Source of the DNA: Fictibacillus fluitans
Lineage (GTDB): Bacteria > Bacillota > Bacilli > Bacillales > Fictibacillaceae
Length of the DNA: 64,000 nt
Direction: 5' to 3'
Assembly: GCF_030418125.1 (NCBI RefSeq)
Contig: NZ_JAUHTR010000012.1
Coordinates: 52,622-116,621, forward strand
Position numbers and translations under genes: made by a program. Of the stretch, positions 33,861 through 42,731 are shown one piece after another (within the stretch, counting starts at the first letter, position 1; every line of letters starts with the position of its first letter). Below the pieces are notes generated by a model. That model saw nothing but the letters and a program-made list of their open reading frames with translations. It was not told where the DNA came from and ran no database searches.

Positions 33861-34295
33861 ATGAGTAACGAAAACAATAATCAAAACATCAACAGTAAAG
33901 ATTTTATTATTGGTGCTTTAGTTGGCGGAATTGTGGGTGCAGCATCCGCCCTCCTCATGGCCCCTAAAACCGGTAAGGAATTGAGAAATGACCTTACGGA
34001 CCAGGCCGGTACGATTAAGGATAAAAGTACAGAATGGTCTTCAATGGCAAAAGACAAGTCCTCTAACATTGCCCGTACGGTTTCTGAGCAGTCCAATCAG
34101 GTGGCAGGCAAGGTAAAGGAGCTTTCAACCAGCCTTCGCCGTGATTTGAACAACTGGAGAAACAAGGGACAGGATGATGAAAGTAATCAAGCGTATGATG
34201 AAATCACCACTCTGGTGGAAGAAGAAACCACACGCCAGCCTGATCCTCTGGCAACCGAGGACGATTTGGTACAAACAAGTATTGATAAACGCTAA
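33861..34295 (+). CDS. ytxH: General stress membrane protein YtxH
   Basis: A 144-residue YtxH-family protein. A short polar N-terminus is followed by a glycine/alanine-rich membrane segment (FIIGALVGGIVGAASALLMAPKTGKELR), the hallmark of the family, then a long amphipathic helix-rich region and an acidic C-terminus (EEETTRQPDPLATEDD). Function unknown; it belongs to the sigma-B/sigma-H general stress set. A terminator directly after it probably lowers expression of ytxJ relative to ytxGH. Confidence 0.88.
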   Translation: MSNENNNQNINSKDFIIGALVGGIVGAASALLMAPKTGKELRNDLTDQAGTIKDKSTEWSSMAKDKSSNIARTVSEQSNQVAGKVKELSTSLRRDLNNWRNKGQDDESNQAYDEITTLVEEETTRQPDPLATEDDLVQTSIDKR

Positions 34296-34312
34296 AGCTA
34301 GCAGATGATCAT

Positions 34313-34340
34313 AAACGAAGAAGTATACTTCTTCGTTTTT
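34313..34340 (+). terminator. Terminator or attenuator between ytxH and ytxJ
   Basis: Perfect palindrome AAACGAAGAAG-TATA-CTTCTTCGTTT followed by T-rich sequence, inside the predicted operon. Confidence 0.8.
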
Positions 34341-34376
34341 TCATTGATTTAAGATACAACCAGGGAGGAACTACAT

Positions 34377-34703
34377 ATGTCACTCGTTAAAATTTCAAGT
34401 TCTGAAGAATTTGAACAGGCTATCCGGGAGAATGACCAGCTGTTTTTAATGAAGAACAGCACAACTTGCCCGATCAGCCATGCTGCATTTCAGGAATATC
34501 AAAAGTTTGCCGCTGAACAGGATACGCCGGTTTTTTATTTAAATGTTCAGGAAGCCCGCCCTCTTTCCAATGAAATTGCGGAGAAGTTTGGGGTGAGACA
34601 CGAGTCGCCGCAAGCTCTTCTTTTTGAAAAAGGAGAGGTAAAATGGAATGCGTCCCATTATTCCATCACCTCCGCAGCGCTCAGCGAGCAGCTGGGCAAA
34701 TAA
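34377..34703 (+). CDS. ytxJ: Bacilliredoxin-like protein YtxJ
   Basis: A 108-residue thioredoxin-fold monothiol protein. The active-site region [16 protein letters not shown] has a single cysteine (Cys31, TCPIS), matching YtxJ, described as a putative bacilliredoxin that removes bacillithiol from proteins. The cis-proline region is [15 protein letters not shown]. Third gene of the ytxGHJ stress operon, separated from ytxH by a terminator-like hairpin; AGGGAGG precedes the start. Activity is inferred from the family. Confidence 0.87.
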   Translation: MSLVKISSSEEFEQAIRENDQLFLMKNSTTCPISHAAFQEYQKFAAEQDTPVFYLNVQEARPLSNEIAEKFGVRHESPQALLFEKGEVKWNASHYSITSAALSEQLGK

Positions 34704-34713
34704 ACTTTTCACC

Positions 34714-34741
34714 AAACCCCGGAGTGTCCCGGGGTTTTTTT
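34714..34741 (+). terminator. Terminator after ytxJ
   Basis: Stem AAACCCCGG / CCGGGGTTT followed by T-run. Confidence 0.88.
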
Positions 34742-34755
34742 ATGGAATCAGGTGG

Positions 34756-34784
34756 TTTTCAAATGACGGGTACAGGCTTATAAT
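34756..34784 (+). promoter_or_regulatory. Candidate promoter of aroA
   Basis: TTTTCA, 17-base spacer, consensus TATAAT, about 45 bases before aroA. The -35 is weak. Confidence 0.5.
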
Positions 34785-34830
34785 GAAACTGCATTATAAT
34801 AATTTGTTTACAGAGCAGAGGAGAGATGAG

Positions 34831-35880
34831 ATGAGAAAGAGTACGCTGGATGAGCTGAGGAATCAGATGGATGATTTGGATTTGCAGTTGATTGATCTTA
34901 TAAATCAACGAGAGGTACTGCTTCAAAAGCATGAAGAGTTACGAACTGAAAGGGCAGAAAAGGTGCTTGAGCGAATAGCCTGCCATTCAAACGGCCCGAT
35001 AAGGAAGGAAACCCTGATCAGTTTGTTTAAGCTGCTGGACCAGGCTGTGCCTGCCAGCTCACGGAAATTACTCGTATCGCGGAAAAGCAAACTGGAAAAT
35101 ACAGTTGTAACTGTTGCGGGAGAAGAAATTGGCGGAGCATATCCAATCTTGGTTGCCGGTCCATGCGCTGTGGAAAGCGAAGAACAGGTGGATGCTGCAG
35201 CCAGAGCAGTCAAGGCACAGGGATTGCATTTTTTACGGGGCGGGGCATTTAAACCAAGGACATCGCCTTATGATTTTCAAGGGCTTGGCGAAGAAGGACT
35301 TTGTTTACTAAAGCAGGCTGGCACCCGTTACGGGCTGTCTGTAATCAGTGAAATCGTGGATCCGAGAGATTTGGAAATGGCTTCCGGTTATCTGGATGTT
35401 ATCCAAATCGGAGCAAGGAACATGCAAAACTTTGAACTGCTGAAGGAAGCAGGAAGAATCCGTAAACCGATTTTGCTGAAAAGAGGACTTTCGGCTTCGA
35501 TCGATGAATTTATTCACGCTGCTGAGTACATTATGGTTCATGGCAATGATCAAATCATACTATGTGAACGCGGCATAAGAACCTATGAAAAAGCAACCAG
35601 AAATACGCTTGATATTACCGCTGTGCCTCTTCTTAAACAGGAAACACATCTTCCCGTCCTGGTAGACGTGACTCATTCAACAGGAAGAAAGGATTTGCTT
35701 GTTCCTGCAGCCAAAGCTGCTTTGGCCATTGGAGCGGACGGTGTCATGGCCGAGGTTCACCCAAATCCGAAGCAGGCATTATCGGATGCTTCCCAGCAAA
35801 TGAACTTTACGGAATTTGAAAGCTTTGTCAGTGAGCTGGAGAAGAGCGGTTTATATAAAAACAATAAAGTAATGGTATAA
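34831..35880 (+). CDS. aroA: DAHP synthase with degenerate N-terminal chorismate mutase domain, AroA
   Basis: A 349-residue protein. The C-terminal ~260 residues are a complete DAHP synthase of the KDO8PS-like type: [72 protein letters not shown]. It condenses PEP and erythrose-4-phosphate. The N-terminus is an AroQ-type chorismate mutase helix ([23 protein letters not shown]), but from about residue 35 it is shortened and lacks the usual Asp-Pro-x-Arg-Glu segment; Arg replaces the catalytic Lys. In B. subtilis this domain gives mutase activity and feedback control by prephenate. Here activity may be lost with regulation perhaps kept. ATG 34831 follows GAGGAGAG. Confidence 0.92.
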   Translation: MRKSTLDELRNQMDDLDLQLIDLINQREVLLQKHEELRTERAEKVLERIACHSNGPIRKETLISLFKLLDQAVPASSRKLLVSRKSKLENTVVTVAGEEIGGAYPILVAGPCAVESEEQVDAAARAVKAQGLHFLRGGAFKPRTSPYDFQGLGEEGLCLLKQAGTRYGLSVISEIVDPRDLEMASGYLDVIQIGARNMQNFELLKEAGRIRKPILLKRGLSASIDEFIHAAEYIMVHGNDQIILCERGIRTYEKATRNTLDITAVPLLKQETHLPVLVDVTHSTGRKDLLVPAAKAALAIGADGVMAEVHPNPKQALSDASQQMNFTEFESFVSELEKSGLYKNNKVMV

Positions 35881-35883
35881 GAA

Positions 35884-35916
35884 AAAAGCCCTCTGTTTCA
35901 TGGAGGGCTTTTCTTT
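35884..35916 (+). terminator. Terminator after aroA
   Basis: Stem AAAAGCCCTC / GAGGGCTTTT with T-rich tail. Confidence 0.87.
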
Positions 35917-36174
35917 TATATGGATAGCCAAGAATAATAAGGAAATAAATTATGTCCATTTTCAAGGATTACAGAGCATAATCAAGGGATTTAAAGAATA
36001 GCTGGATGTGATGCTACACTGATTGTTACAGAGGAATATACCTCTAGGAATCAAGATATCGGATTTTTTACTTCCTTCCTGAACCCCGTATAATGGATAG
36101 GGTGAACCTGAAAACACTGCAAATGGATCAATTTGTAGCAAGGTTTTTTTCTTTTTTGAGGAGGAAAATTAACG

Positions 36175-38088
36175 ATGATTAAACTTGAACAGCAACCGAA
36201 CATACAAAATTCAACAAAACAGTCTTTGAGCTTTTTCCTGCTGGCGGTTATTCTTTTGTGGGTAAAATCATATATCGCCTTCAGAGTCGGGCTGAATCTT
36301 GATCTTGAGAACGTTATGCAGGAGATCATTCTGGTTATTACACCGCTCAGCTCAGCTCTGTTTTTCCTGGGCCTTGGTTTGTTTGCCCCGGCAAAGAGCA
36401 GAAATAAAGCATTGCTTACCATCCATTTTATTATGTCATTTATTTTATACGCCAATATCGTGTACCATCGGTTCTTCGATGACTTCATCACGATACCGGT
36501 ACTGTTTCAATTTAAAAACTTTGGGGATCTTGGCGGGAGTGCACAAAGCCTGATGCATCCGCTTGATATTTTATATTTTTTGGACTTTCTGCTGTTATTG
36601 ACTATTGTTTTATCCAAGAAAGTAAAACCTGTGGAAAAATTGAAAAAGAAAACCATAGGTCTTGTTTTTGTTTCAGCATTAAGTATTTTTTTAGCAAACA
36701 TCGGGATGGCGGAAATCCAGCGTCCTGAACTGCTGACACGCACATTTGACCGGGCGATTCTGGTTAAGCTGATGGGTGTTTACAACTATCATGTGTATGA
36801 CGCTGTACTGAACACCAAGTCATCCACGCAGCGTGCACTGGCAGACAGCAATGACCTGGCTGAAGTCAAAAACTATTCGGATTCACAGTACAAAAAACCA
36901 GATCCGAAAATGTTTGGGGCAGCCAAAGGAAAAAATGTGATCCTTGTATCCATGGAATCCACCCAGAACTTTTTGATCAACAAGAAAATTAATGGTCAGG
37001 AAGTTACACCGTTCTTGAATGATCTGACGAAAAACAGCTACTACTTTGATAACTTTTATCATAATACAGGACAGGGCAAAACATCAGATGCCGAATTCCT
37101 GATTGATAATTCACTGTACGGACTGCCTGGAGGTTCAGTTTACTCCACTAAAGCGCAAAACAAGTTTCATGCAACACCTGAGATTGTTAAAGAAAATGGA
37201 TATAACCCGGTTGTCTTCCATGCCAACAATAAAAGTTTCTGGAACCGTGACATGATGTACAACACGCTCGGTTATAACAAGTTTTACTCTAAGCCTTATT
37301 ATGATGTGAACGATCAGAACTCCGTTAACTACGGCCTGAAGGACAAGGAGTTTTTTAAACAGTCCATGCCGATGCTTGAGAATCTGAAACAGCCGTTTTA
37401 CAGCAAATTTATTACACTGACCAACCATCATCCGTTTATTTTGAATAATGAACAGGAGAAGAGCATCCAGCCTGCTGACACTGGAGATCCTACGGTGGAC
37501 AATTACTTTGTAACAGCTCGCTATCAGGATGAAGCCTTAAAGCAATTCTTCCAGCAGTTGAAAGCTTCAGGGCTCTATGACAATTCAGTTATTATTCTGT
37601 ACGGAGACCACTACGGAATTTCAGAGAACCATAATAAAGCCATGAGCAAAATCCTCGGCAAGGAAGTAACACCATATGAACACCTGAAGCTGCAAGAAAC
37701 ACCATTGTTCATTCATGTGCCAGGGCAAAAAGGTAAAGTAATGCATACAATTGGCGGAGAAATTGATTTGAAGCCAACGATCTTACACTTGCTGGGCATG
37801 AAAACGAAAGGCGATATCCAGTTTGGATCTGACCTTTTTTCTCCTGAACGCGACGAATTTACGGTTCAGAGAGACGGCAGTGCCATTACCAAAGACTATG
37901 TTTATGCCGGAGAAAAAGAGAAGTGTTACAGCCAGTCTGACGGGCAAGAGGTTGCCGCTAAGCTTTGTAAGCCTGCAAAAGATAAAGCGGCCAAAGATTT
38001 AAATCTTTCAGATAAAGTTGTTTATGGCGACTTGCTCCGCTTTTTTAAAGACGGCAAAATAATAAATCAACAAGAATCGAAGCAATAA
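36175..38088 (+). CDS. Lipoteichoic acid synthase (LtaS family)
   Basis: A 637-residue membrane enzyme that polymerises glycerol phosphate from phosphatidylglycerol into lipoteichoic acid, or primes it. Five N-terminal membrane segments (about residues 18-190) are followed by an extracellular sulfatase-fold domain. Catalytic residues are in place: Glu261 in SMEST, Thr303 in GQGKTSDAEF, and late metal ligands in YGDHYG and TNHHPF. Bacillus has several paralogues (ltaS, yfnI, yqgS, yvgJ), and I cannot tell polymerase from primase, so no symbol is given. A strong GAGGAGG precedes ATG 36175. Monocistronic. Confidence 0.9.
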   Translation: MIKLEQQPNIQNSTKQSLSFFLLAVILLWVKSYIAFRVGLNLDLENVMQEIILVITPLSSALFFLGLGLFAPAKSRNKALLTIHFIMSFILYANIVYHRFFDDFITIPVLFQFKNFGDLGGSAQSLMHPLDILYFLDFLLLLTIVLSKKVKPVEKLKKKTIGLVFVSALSIFLANIGMAEIQRPELLTRTFDRAILVKLMGVYNYHVYDAVLNTKSSTQRALADSNDLAEVKNYSDSQYKKPDPKMFGAAKGKNVILVSMESTQNFLINKKINGQEVTPFLNDLTKNSYYFDNFYHNTGQGKTSDAEFLIDNSLYGLPGGSVYSTKAQNKFHATPEIVKENGYNPVVFHANNKSFWNRDMMYNTLGYNKFYSKPYYDVNDQNSVNYGLKDKEFFKQSMPMLENLKQPFYSKFITLTNHHPFILNNEQEKSIQPADTGDPTVDNYFVTARYQDEALKQFFQQLKASGLYDNSVIILYGDHYGISENHNKAMSKILGKEVTPYEHLKLQETPLFIHVPGQKGKVMHTIGGEIDLKPTILHLLGMKTKGDIQFGSDLFSPERDEFTVQRDGSAITKDYVYAGEKEKCYSQSDGQEVAAKLCKPAKDKAAKDLNLSDKVVYGDLLRFFKDGKIINQQESKQ

Positions 38089-38092
38089 AGAT

Positions 38093-38121
38093 AAGCCGGC
38101 TGATTTCAGCCGGCTTTTTCT
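38093..38121 (+). terminator. Terminator after the LTA synthase gene
   Basis: Perfect 11-bp stem AAGCCGGCTGA / TCAGCCGGCTT with T-run. Confidence 0.9.
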
Positions 38122-38221
38122 TGTTTTGAATGGACTTTTAAGGATTGGAGAAAACTATACAGAGAAAGTTGGAAAATGTTCACTTTTATCCGGTAGAATA
38201 TGCAGTTGTACGGGCTTTTCG

Positions 38222-38251
38222 TTGCCTAACAGCAGTTCTTTACTGTATGAT
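38222..38251 (+). promoter_or_regulatory. Candidate sigma-A promoter of ccpA
   Basis: TTGCCT, 18-base spacer, TATGAT, about 55 bases before the ccpA start. Confidence 0.45.
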
Positions 38252-38306
38252 AGCAATAACATTACATAACCTGTCTGGATTGTGGAATTAAAGGAGGATT
38301 ACTAAA

Positions 38307-39320
38307 TTGAATACAACAATTTATGATGTAGCACGTGAAGCAGGCGTCTCAATGGCAACTGTTTCCCGTGTTGTGAATGGAAACCCGAATGTTAAACCAT
38401 CTACAAGGAAAAAGGTGCTTGAAGCGATTGATCGCCTTGGTTACCGTCCAAACGCAGTGGCAAGGGGGCTTGCCAGCAAAAAGACCACAACCGTAGGCGT
38501 GATTATCCCTGATATTGCGAGCATCTTTTTTGCAGAGCTTGCAAGGGGTATCGAGGATATTGCGACCATGTATAAATACAATATTATCTTGTGTAACTCC
38601 GATCAGAACAAGGATAAAGAAATTCATCTTTTAAATACATTGCTCGGAAAGCAAGTGGACGGAATCGTCTTTATGGGAGGTAAAATTACAGATGAGCATG
38701 TTGAGGAATTTAAAAAGTCTCCCGTGCCGATTGTAATGGCAGCGACCGTTGATATGAACAACGAAATTCCGTCGGTTAATATCGATTACCAGCAGGCAGT
38801 GTATGATGCTGTTGAGCATCTGTTGAAATCGGGACATGATTCGGTCGCGATGGTTACCGGTCCGCTGGAAGATCCAATCAACGGCTATCACAAGTTCACC
38901 GGCTTCCGTAAAGCGATGGAGGATGCCGGCAAAAAGGTGGATGAAAAACAAATCTTTGTTGGGGATTACACCTATGATTCAGGGATTGAAGCGGTGGATA
39001 CCTTCCTTGAAAGCGGAAATATGCCTACAGCCATTTTTGTTGGAACGGATGAAATGGCGCTTGGAGTAATTCATGGCGCTCAGGATAAAGGAATAACGGT
39101 CCCTGGCGATCTGGAAATCATCGGCTTTGATAATACACGGCTTGCGACAATGGTAAGACCGACTCTTTCAACCGTTGTACAGCCGATGTATGATATCGGT
39201 GCAGTTGCCATGCGTCTGTTGACAAAGCTTATGAACAAGGAACAGGTGGAAGAGAACACGGTAGTGCTTCCTCACCGTATTCAATTCAGAAATACAACAA
39301 AAAACAACGACGAACAATAG
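38307..39320 (+). CDS. ccpA: Catabolite control protein CcpA
   Basis: A 337-residue LacI/GalR regulator, the master of carbon catabolite control; with HPr-Ser46-P it binds cre sites. The N-terminal HTH ([22 protein letters not shown]) and hinge helix ([22 protein letters not shown]) match CcpA, followed by a periplasmic-binding-like core. The start is TTG 38307 with a strong AAAGGAGG. Downstream in the same window are cre-like sites at acsA and at the methionine gamma-lyase gene. In B. subtilis motPS follows ccpA; here mtnN does, 20 bases away. Confidence 0.96.
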   Translation: MNTTIYDVAREAGVSMATVSRVVNGNPNVKPSTRKKVLEAIDRLGYRPNAVARGLASKKTTTVGVIIPDIASIFFAELARGIEDIATMYKYNIILCNSDQNKDKEIHLLNTLLGKQVDGIVFMGGKITDEHVEEFKKSPVPIVMAATVDMNNEIPSVNIDYQQAVYDAVEHLLKSGHDSVAMVTGPLEDPINGYHKFTGFRKAMEDAGKKVDEKQIFVGDYTYDSGIEAVDTFLESGNMPTAIFVGTDEMALGVIHGAQDKGITVPGDLEIIGFDNTRLATMVRPTLSTVVQPMYDIGAVAMRLLTKLMNKEQVEENTVVLPHRIQFRNTTKNNDEQ

Positions 39321-39340
39321 ATGTAAGAGGTGGGAGAGTT

Positions 39341-40042
39341 TTGAGAATCGGCATTATAGGAGCCATGGATGAAGAAATCCTTTATATGAAACAGGCTCTT
39401 GAAATCTATGGGGAAAGCAATTACGCGAAGACCATCTTTTATGAAGGAACCTATGCCGCCAAAGACGTTGTTCTTTGCAAGTCCGGTGTGGGAAAAGTGA
39501 ATGCGGCCGTTGTGACACAGCTTTTGGTGGACCGGTTTAACGTGACACATATTATGTTTACCGGCGTCGCAGGAGCTTTGCATCCGGACCTTGAAATTGG
39601 CGATATTGTGATCTCAACAAGTGCATTGCAGCATGATATCGATGCTTCTGCATTAAGTCCTGACTTTCCGCAGGGAACCATACCCATGTTTGCGTATAAT
39701 TCGGATTTTGCGGCCGACCCAGGCCTTGTGGCTCTGGCGGAAACAGCCGCCTCAAAGGTTGCTGGGGTCTCCGTAAGAAAGGGAAGGGTTTTAAGCGGGG
39801 ATCAATTTATTGCCAGCCGTACACTCGTGGAAAATTATTATCAGCTTTTTGACGGTGTGTGCATTGAAATGGAAGGGTCAGCTGTAGCGCAGACAGCCTT
39901 TTTAAATGACATTCCCTTTGTCGTGATTCGTTCAATTTCGGACAAGGCCAATGGTGAAGCATCGGTCAATTTCGCTGAATTTACAAAGCTTGCTGCAAAG
40001 CGGTCTTCGGATATGGTGGAAGAGATGCTGAAAGCTATTTAA
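39341..40042 (+). CDS. mtnN: 5'-methylthioadenosine/S-adenosylhomocysteine nucleosidase
   Basis: A 233-residue nucleosidase that splits methylthioadenosine and S-adenosylhomocysteine to adenine and the thio-ribose, feeding methionine recycling. Opening RIGIIGAMDEEILYM, mid-protein FTGVAGALHPDLEIGDIVIS, and the substrate/catalytic end CIEMEGSAVAQTA with VIRSISDKANGEA are all present. The start is TTG 39341 with GGGAGAG. It is 20 bases after ccpA and may be co-transcribed; this placement is not the B. subtilis one. Confidence 0.92.
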   Translation: MRIGIIGAMDEEILYMKQALEIYGESNYAKTIFYEGTYAAKDVVLCKSGVGKVNAAVVTQLLVDRFNVTHIMFTGVAGALHPDLEIGDIVISTSALQHDIDASALSPDFPQGTIPMFAYNSDFAADPGLVALAETAASKVAGVSVRKGRVLSGDQFIASRTLVENYYQLFDGVCIEMEGSAVAQTAFLNDIPFVVIRSISDKANGEASVNFAEFTKLAAKRSSDMVEEMLKAI

Positions 40043-40046
40043 TAGG

Positions 40047-40082
40047 AAAGACCTGATGCATGTTAGCGTCAGGTCTTTTTTC
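40047..40082. terminator. Bidirectional terminator between mtnN and acuC
   Basis: Stem AAAGACCTGA / TCAGGTCTTT with T-run on the plus strand, overlapping the end of acuC on the minus strand. Confidence 0.78.
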
Positions 40083-41229
40083 TGCTGTCGCGGATATGGT
40101 GGAGTGCCTTGGTTAAAGTCAGGCTGTTTTTTTCCATGATTTCCGGTTTGCGGGGAATCGGTTTATACAACCCTGGCGGATCTTCCCACGTAAGCGGCAG
40201 CGTGACGGGAGCGGCTTTCTGCCACTTTTCAATCCATTCCATCGGAAGCGATCCTTCCAGATCGATATCATTCATGGCGAGCCAGATCTCTGACCAGGCG
40301 CGTGGAACAACTCTCCAAATATCATATCCGCCCCCGCCGGTTGCGATCCATTTTCCACCGCAAAACCGGTCGGCCGCTGCCTTTGCGATTCTGGGAATGG
40401 CATGAAAGGATTTCATGGTTACCGAGAGGTGGGTCAGTGGATCGAAATAGTGAGCGTCTGCTCCGTTCTGCGACAAAATAACATCGGGCTTAAAAAAAGA
40501 GACGACTTCATGAACCGCCGTTTCATACAGTTCCAGCCAGGATTCATCTTCTGTAAATGCATCCACAGGAAGATTAAAGGAGTAGCCGTACCCGTCGCTC
40601 TGACCCCTCTCCGTGACATTGCCGGTTCCCGGGAACAGGTAACGTCCCGTCTCGTGTATGGACAGGGTACAGGCATCAGGGTCCTCGTAAAAGGACCATT
40701 GCACACCGTCTCCATGGTGGGCATCTGTATCGATATACAGCACTCTCGCATTGTATTTCTTTTTCAAGTAAGCAATGGCCACAGCGCTGTCATTGTACAC
40801 ACAGAACCCGGAAGCTTTTCCCCTGAATCCATGATGAAGGCCGCCGCTTGGATTAAATCCATAGGTTGCTTTTCCTTCCATCACCATGTCTGCAGCCTGC
40901 AGGGTTGCGCCAACGATCCATGCGCTCGCTTCATGCATGCCGGGAAACATCGGGGTATCCTCCGTGCCAAGTCCGTAATTTTCTGCGGCGGCTCCTTTTA
41001 ACGTTCCGTCACCCGCTTTTTTTACGGCTTCGATATAAGCTGTATCATGGATAAGGGCGAGCTCTTCATCCGTTGCCATCCGAGGCTCTATGATCTGGCT
41101 GTCATCGAGCGCATCAGCCATGCGCAGCAAGTCGTATGTGAGCTTGACACGCAGCTGGTTAAAGGGATGACCCTCGTTGAATTTGTACCGAAGCAGGTCA
41201 TCAGAATATACAAAAACTGGCTTTTTCAT
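40069..41229 (-). CDS. acuC: AcuC, class I/II histone-deacetylase-like protein deacetylase
   Basis: A 386-residue zinc deacetylase of the arginase/HDAC fold. Motifs: GGLHHGFRGKASGFCVYNDSA, VLYIDTDAHHGDGVQ (zinc ligands), GTGNVTERG, SQNGADAH and ATGGGGYD. AcuC removes acetyl groups from AcsA lysine, reversing AcuA. ATG 41229 overlaps the acuB stop by four bases, so translation is coupled; nine further in-frame residues upstream are unlikely. Last gene of the leftward acuABC operon. Confidence 0.94.
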   Translation of the reverse strand: MKKPVFVYSDDLLRYKFNEGHPFNQLRVKLTYDLLRMADALDDSQIIEPRMATDEELALIHDTAYIEAVKKAGDGTLKGAAAENYGLGTEDTPMFPGMHEASAWIVGATLQAADMVMEGKATYGFNPSGGLHHGFRGKASGFCVYNDSAVAIAYLKKKYNARVLYIDTDAHHGDGVQWSFYEDPDACTLSIHETGRYLFPGTGNVTERGQSDGYGYSFNLPVDAFTEDESWLELYETAVHEVVSFFKPDVILSQNGADAHYFDPLTHLSVTMKSFHAIPRIAKAAADRFCGGKWIATGGGGYDIWRVVPRAWSEIWLAMNDIDLEGSLPMEWIEKWQKAAPVTLPLTWEDPPGLYKPIPRKPEIMEKNSLTLTKALHHIRDSRKKT

Positions 41230-41873
41230 TGTCCCACTTCCGGTTCCTGCGGCCAAATGACATCATAACCATTCTGCCTTAATTCTGAAGCGACTCGGTA
41301 GGGATTCATGGTTCCGATGCGCAGGACGAGAATTTTCTGGGTGTCGTCCTGCTTGCTCGGATAAACAAGCACACTGTTGATATTAATTTTAAAATTCTTG
41401 ATCAGGGAAGCAACATCTGCCAGCTGTCCGGCTATGTTATCTACTTTTACCTCAAGGTGAGAGCTCGGCTGGTGAGCCCCAGTGAGCTGGATCAATGTGT
41501 AAAGCATGTCCCGTTCTGTAATGACGCCCACCAGCTTTTCGTGTTCGAGGACAGGGATACAGCCGATTTGATGTTCATAAAAAATACTGAGGAGATCTTC
41601 TGCAAAATCAAGGGGATGGGCGGTAATCACATCACTTACCATGATTTCAGATACCGGCCTCTCAAACTTGTCGGCATGATCGGCTGCATCAAAGATGGAA
41701 GGGCTGGCATCCCTTAGGTCACGGTCAGAAATAATCCCGGCCAGTGTTCCATCGTCCACAATAACGGGCAGATGCCTGATCCGGTGTTTTTTAAGCGTAA
41801 GCAGTGCCTCCATAATCGTTGTCTCTGGCCTTGCAGTAACGGGCTTTTTATTCATCATATCCTGAACAATCAC
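41226..41873 (-). CDS. acuB: AcuB, CBS-pair and ACT domain protein
   Basis: A 215-residue protein with two CBS domains (IRHLPVIVDDGTLAGIISDRDL and GCIPVLEHEKLVGVITERDML) and a C-terminal ACT-like domain (LEVKVDNIAGQLADVASLI). CBS pairs sense adenine nucleotides; AcuB is encoded with the AcsA acetylation switch, but its precise part is unresolved. I choose GTG 41873 because AAAGGGG stands 8 bases upstream and the product then opens like B. subtilis AcuB; the frame to 42002 would overlap acuA and adds a non-family N-terminus. Confidence 0.9.
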   Translation of the reverse strand: MIVQDMMNKKPVTARPETTIMEALLTLKKHRIRHLPVIVDDGTLAGIISDRDLRDASPSIFDAADHADKFERPVSEIMVSDVITAHPLDFAEDLLSIFYEHQIGCIPVLEHEKLVGVITERDMLYTLIQLTGAHQPSSHLEVKVDNIAGQLADVASLIKNFKININSVLVYPSKQDDTQKILVLRIGTMNPYRVASELRQNGYDVIWPQEPEVGQ

Positions 41874-41928
41874 AGTTATTTCCCCTTTCTTCAACTTTCT
41901 GTAAAGCTGCACCTCTGGACAGAAATTC

Positions 41929-42561
41929 TTAAAACATGAAACGGTTCTGAAAACGAATCCGGTCAAACTGCTGGACGGACTCCATTGTAACCCTGCTGCC
42001 AATGCGGACCATCAAACAGTTGGCAGGGTGAGAACTTATCTCGGGATCATCCGTTGCCATGTATTCAAGTCCGCCGGCATTCATCATTTTTTCCATTACT
42101 TTTCGGTAATCCCACACCGATAAACCGGTGCCCTTTAAATCCCAATGCCAGTAATACTCTGTTGTAATAATGATATAATCTTCCATGCTGTCATCCATCA
42201 TGGAGACCCTTAACAGGCTTTTCCCTATTTTATAGTTCCGGTAATCAGAAATGACTTCAATTGCTCCAAGCTCCAGAAGATTTTCCATATTGCCATGTGA
42301 CCATCGTTCCATTGGATCCGGATAAACGTATGTAACATAACCGATTATGGTATCTTTTGTTCTGGCAACAATAATCCTTCCTTCATCAAGGCCGGCAATC
42401 TCGATAAGAGCTTCATGCTGCTGCGGTGCAGGTCTGAATGCTTTTAGTCCGGCATGAAATTCATATTCGGCCAGATGTTCCGGTGAGATGGGACCCTCAA
42501 TAATAACCTTGCCTGAAGGTGTATCAACAGCAAGGCAATTGTAAGTTTTAATATGATTCAT
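41929..42561 (-). CDS. acuA: AcuA, GNAT protein acetyltransferase acting on AcsA
   Basis: A 210-residue GNAT acetyltransferase that acetylates the active-site lysine of acetyl-CoA synthetase and so switches it off. The acetyl-CoA-binding region is IEVISDYRNYKIGKSLLRVSM, flanked by IIVARTKDTIIGYVTYVYPDP. ATG 42561 follows GGGTGGTG. First gene of acuABC, diverging from its target gene acsA across a 170-base control region that holds a minus-strand TATAAT around 42590-42605. Confidence 0.92.
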   Translation of the reverse strand: MNHIKTYNCLAVDTPSGKVIIEGPISPEHLAEYEFHAGLKAFRPAPQQHEALIEIAGLDEGRIIVARTKDTIIGYVTYVYPDPMERWSHGNMENLLELGAIEVISDYRNYKIGKSLLRVSMMDDSMEDYIIITTEYYWHWDLKGTGLSVWDYRKVMEKMMNAGGLEYMATDDPEISSHPANCLMVRIGSRVTMESVQQFDRIRFQNRFMF

Positions 42562-42731
42562 ATATACACCACCCAAGTAAAAGTTCAACTACTTCCATTA
42601 TACATAACGAACGGGATTTGTAAGGGGTTTCGAGACAGACAGATTTGACAATTCTAATAAATTTAAAAATTTTGAACCTATATGATATACTAAGCATGTA
42701 TATATTTATTGGCATAGGAGGAGATTGACAG

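Noticed and set aside
40402..41001. Plus-strand 199-codon frame within acuC
   Set aside because: Shadow of acuC, which has complete HDAC-fold motifs.
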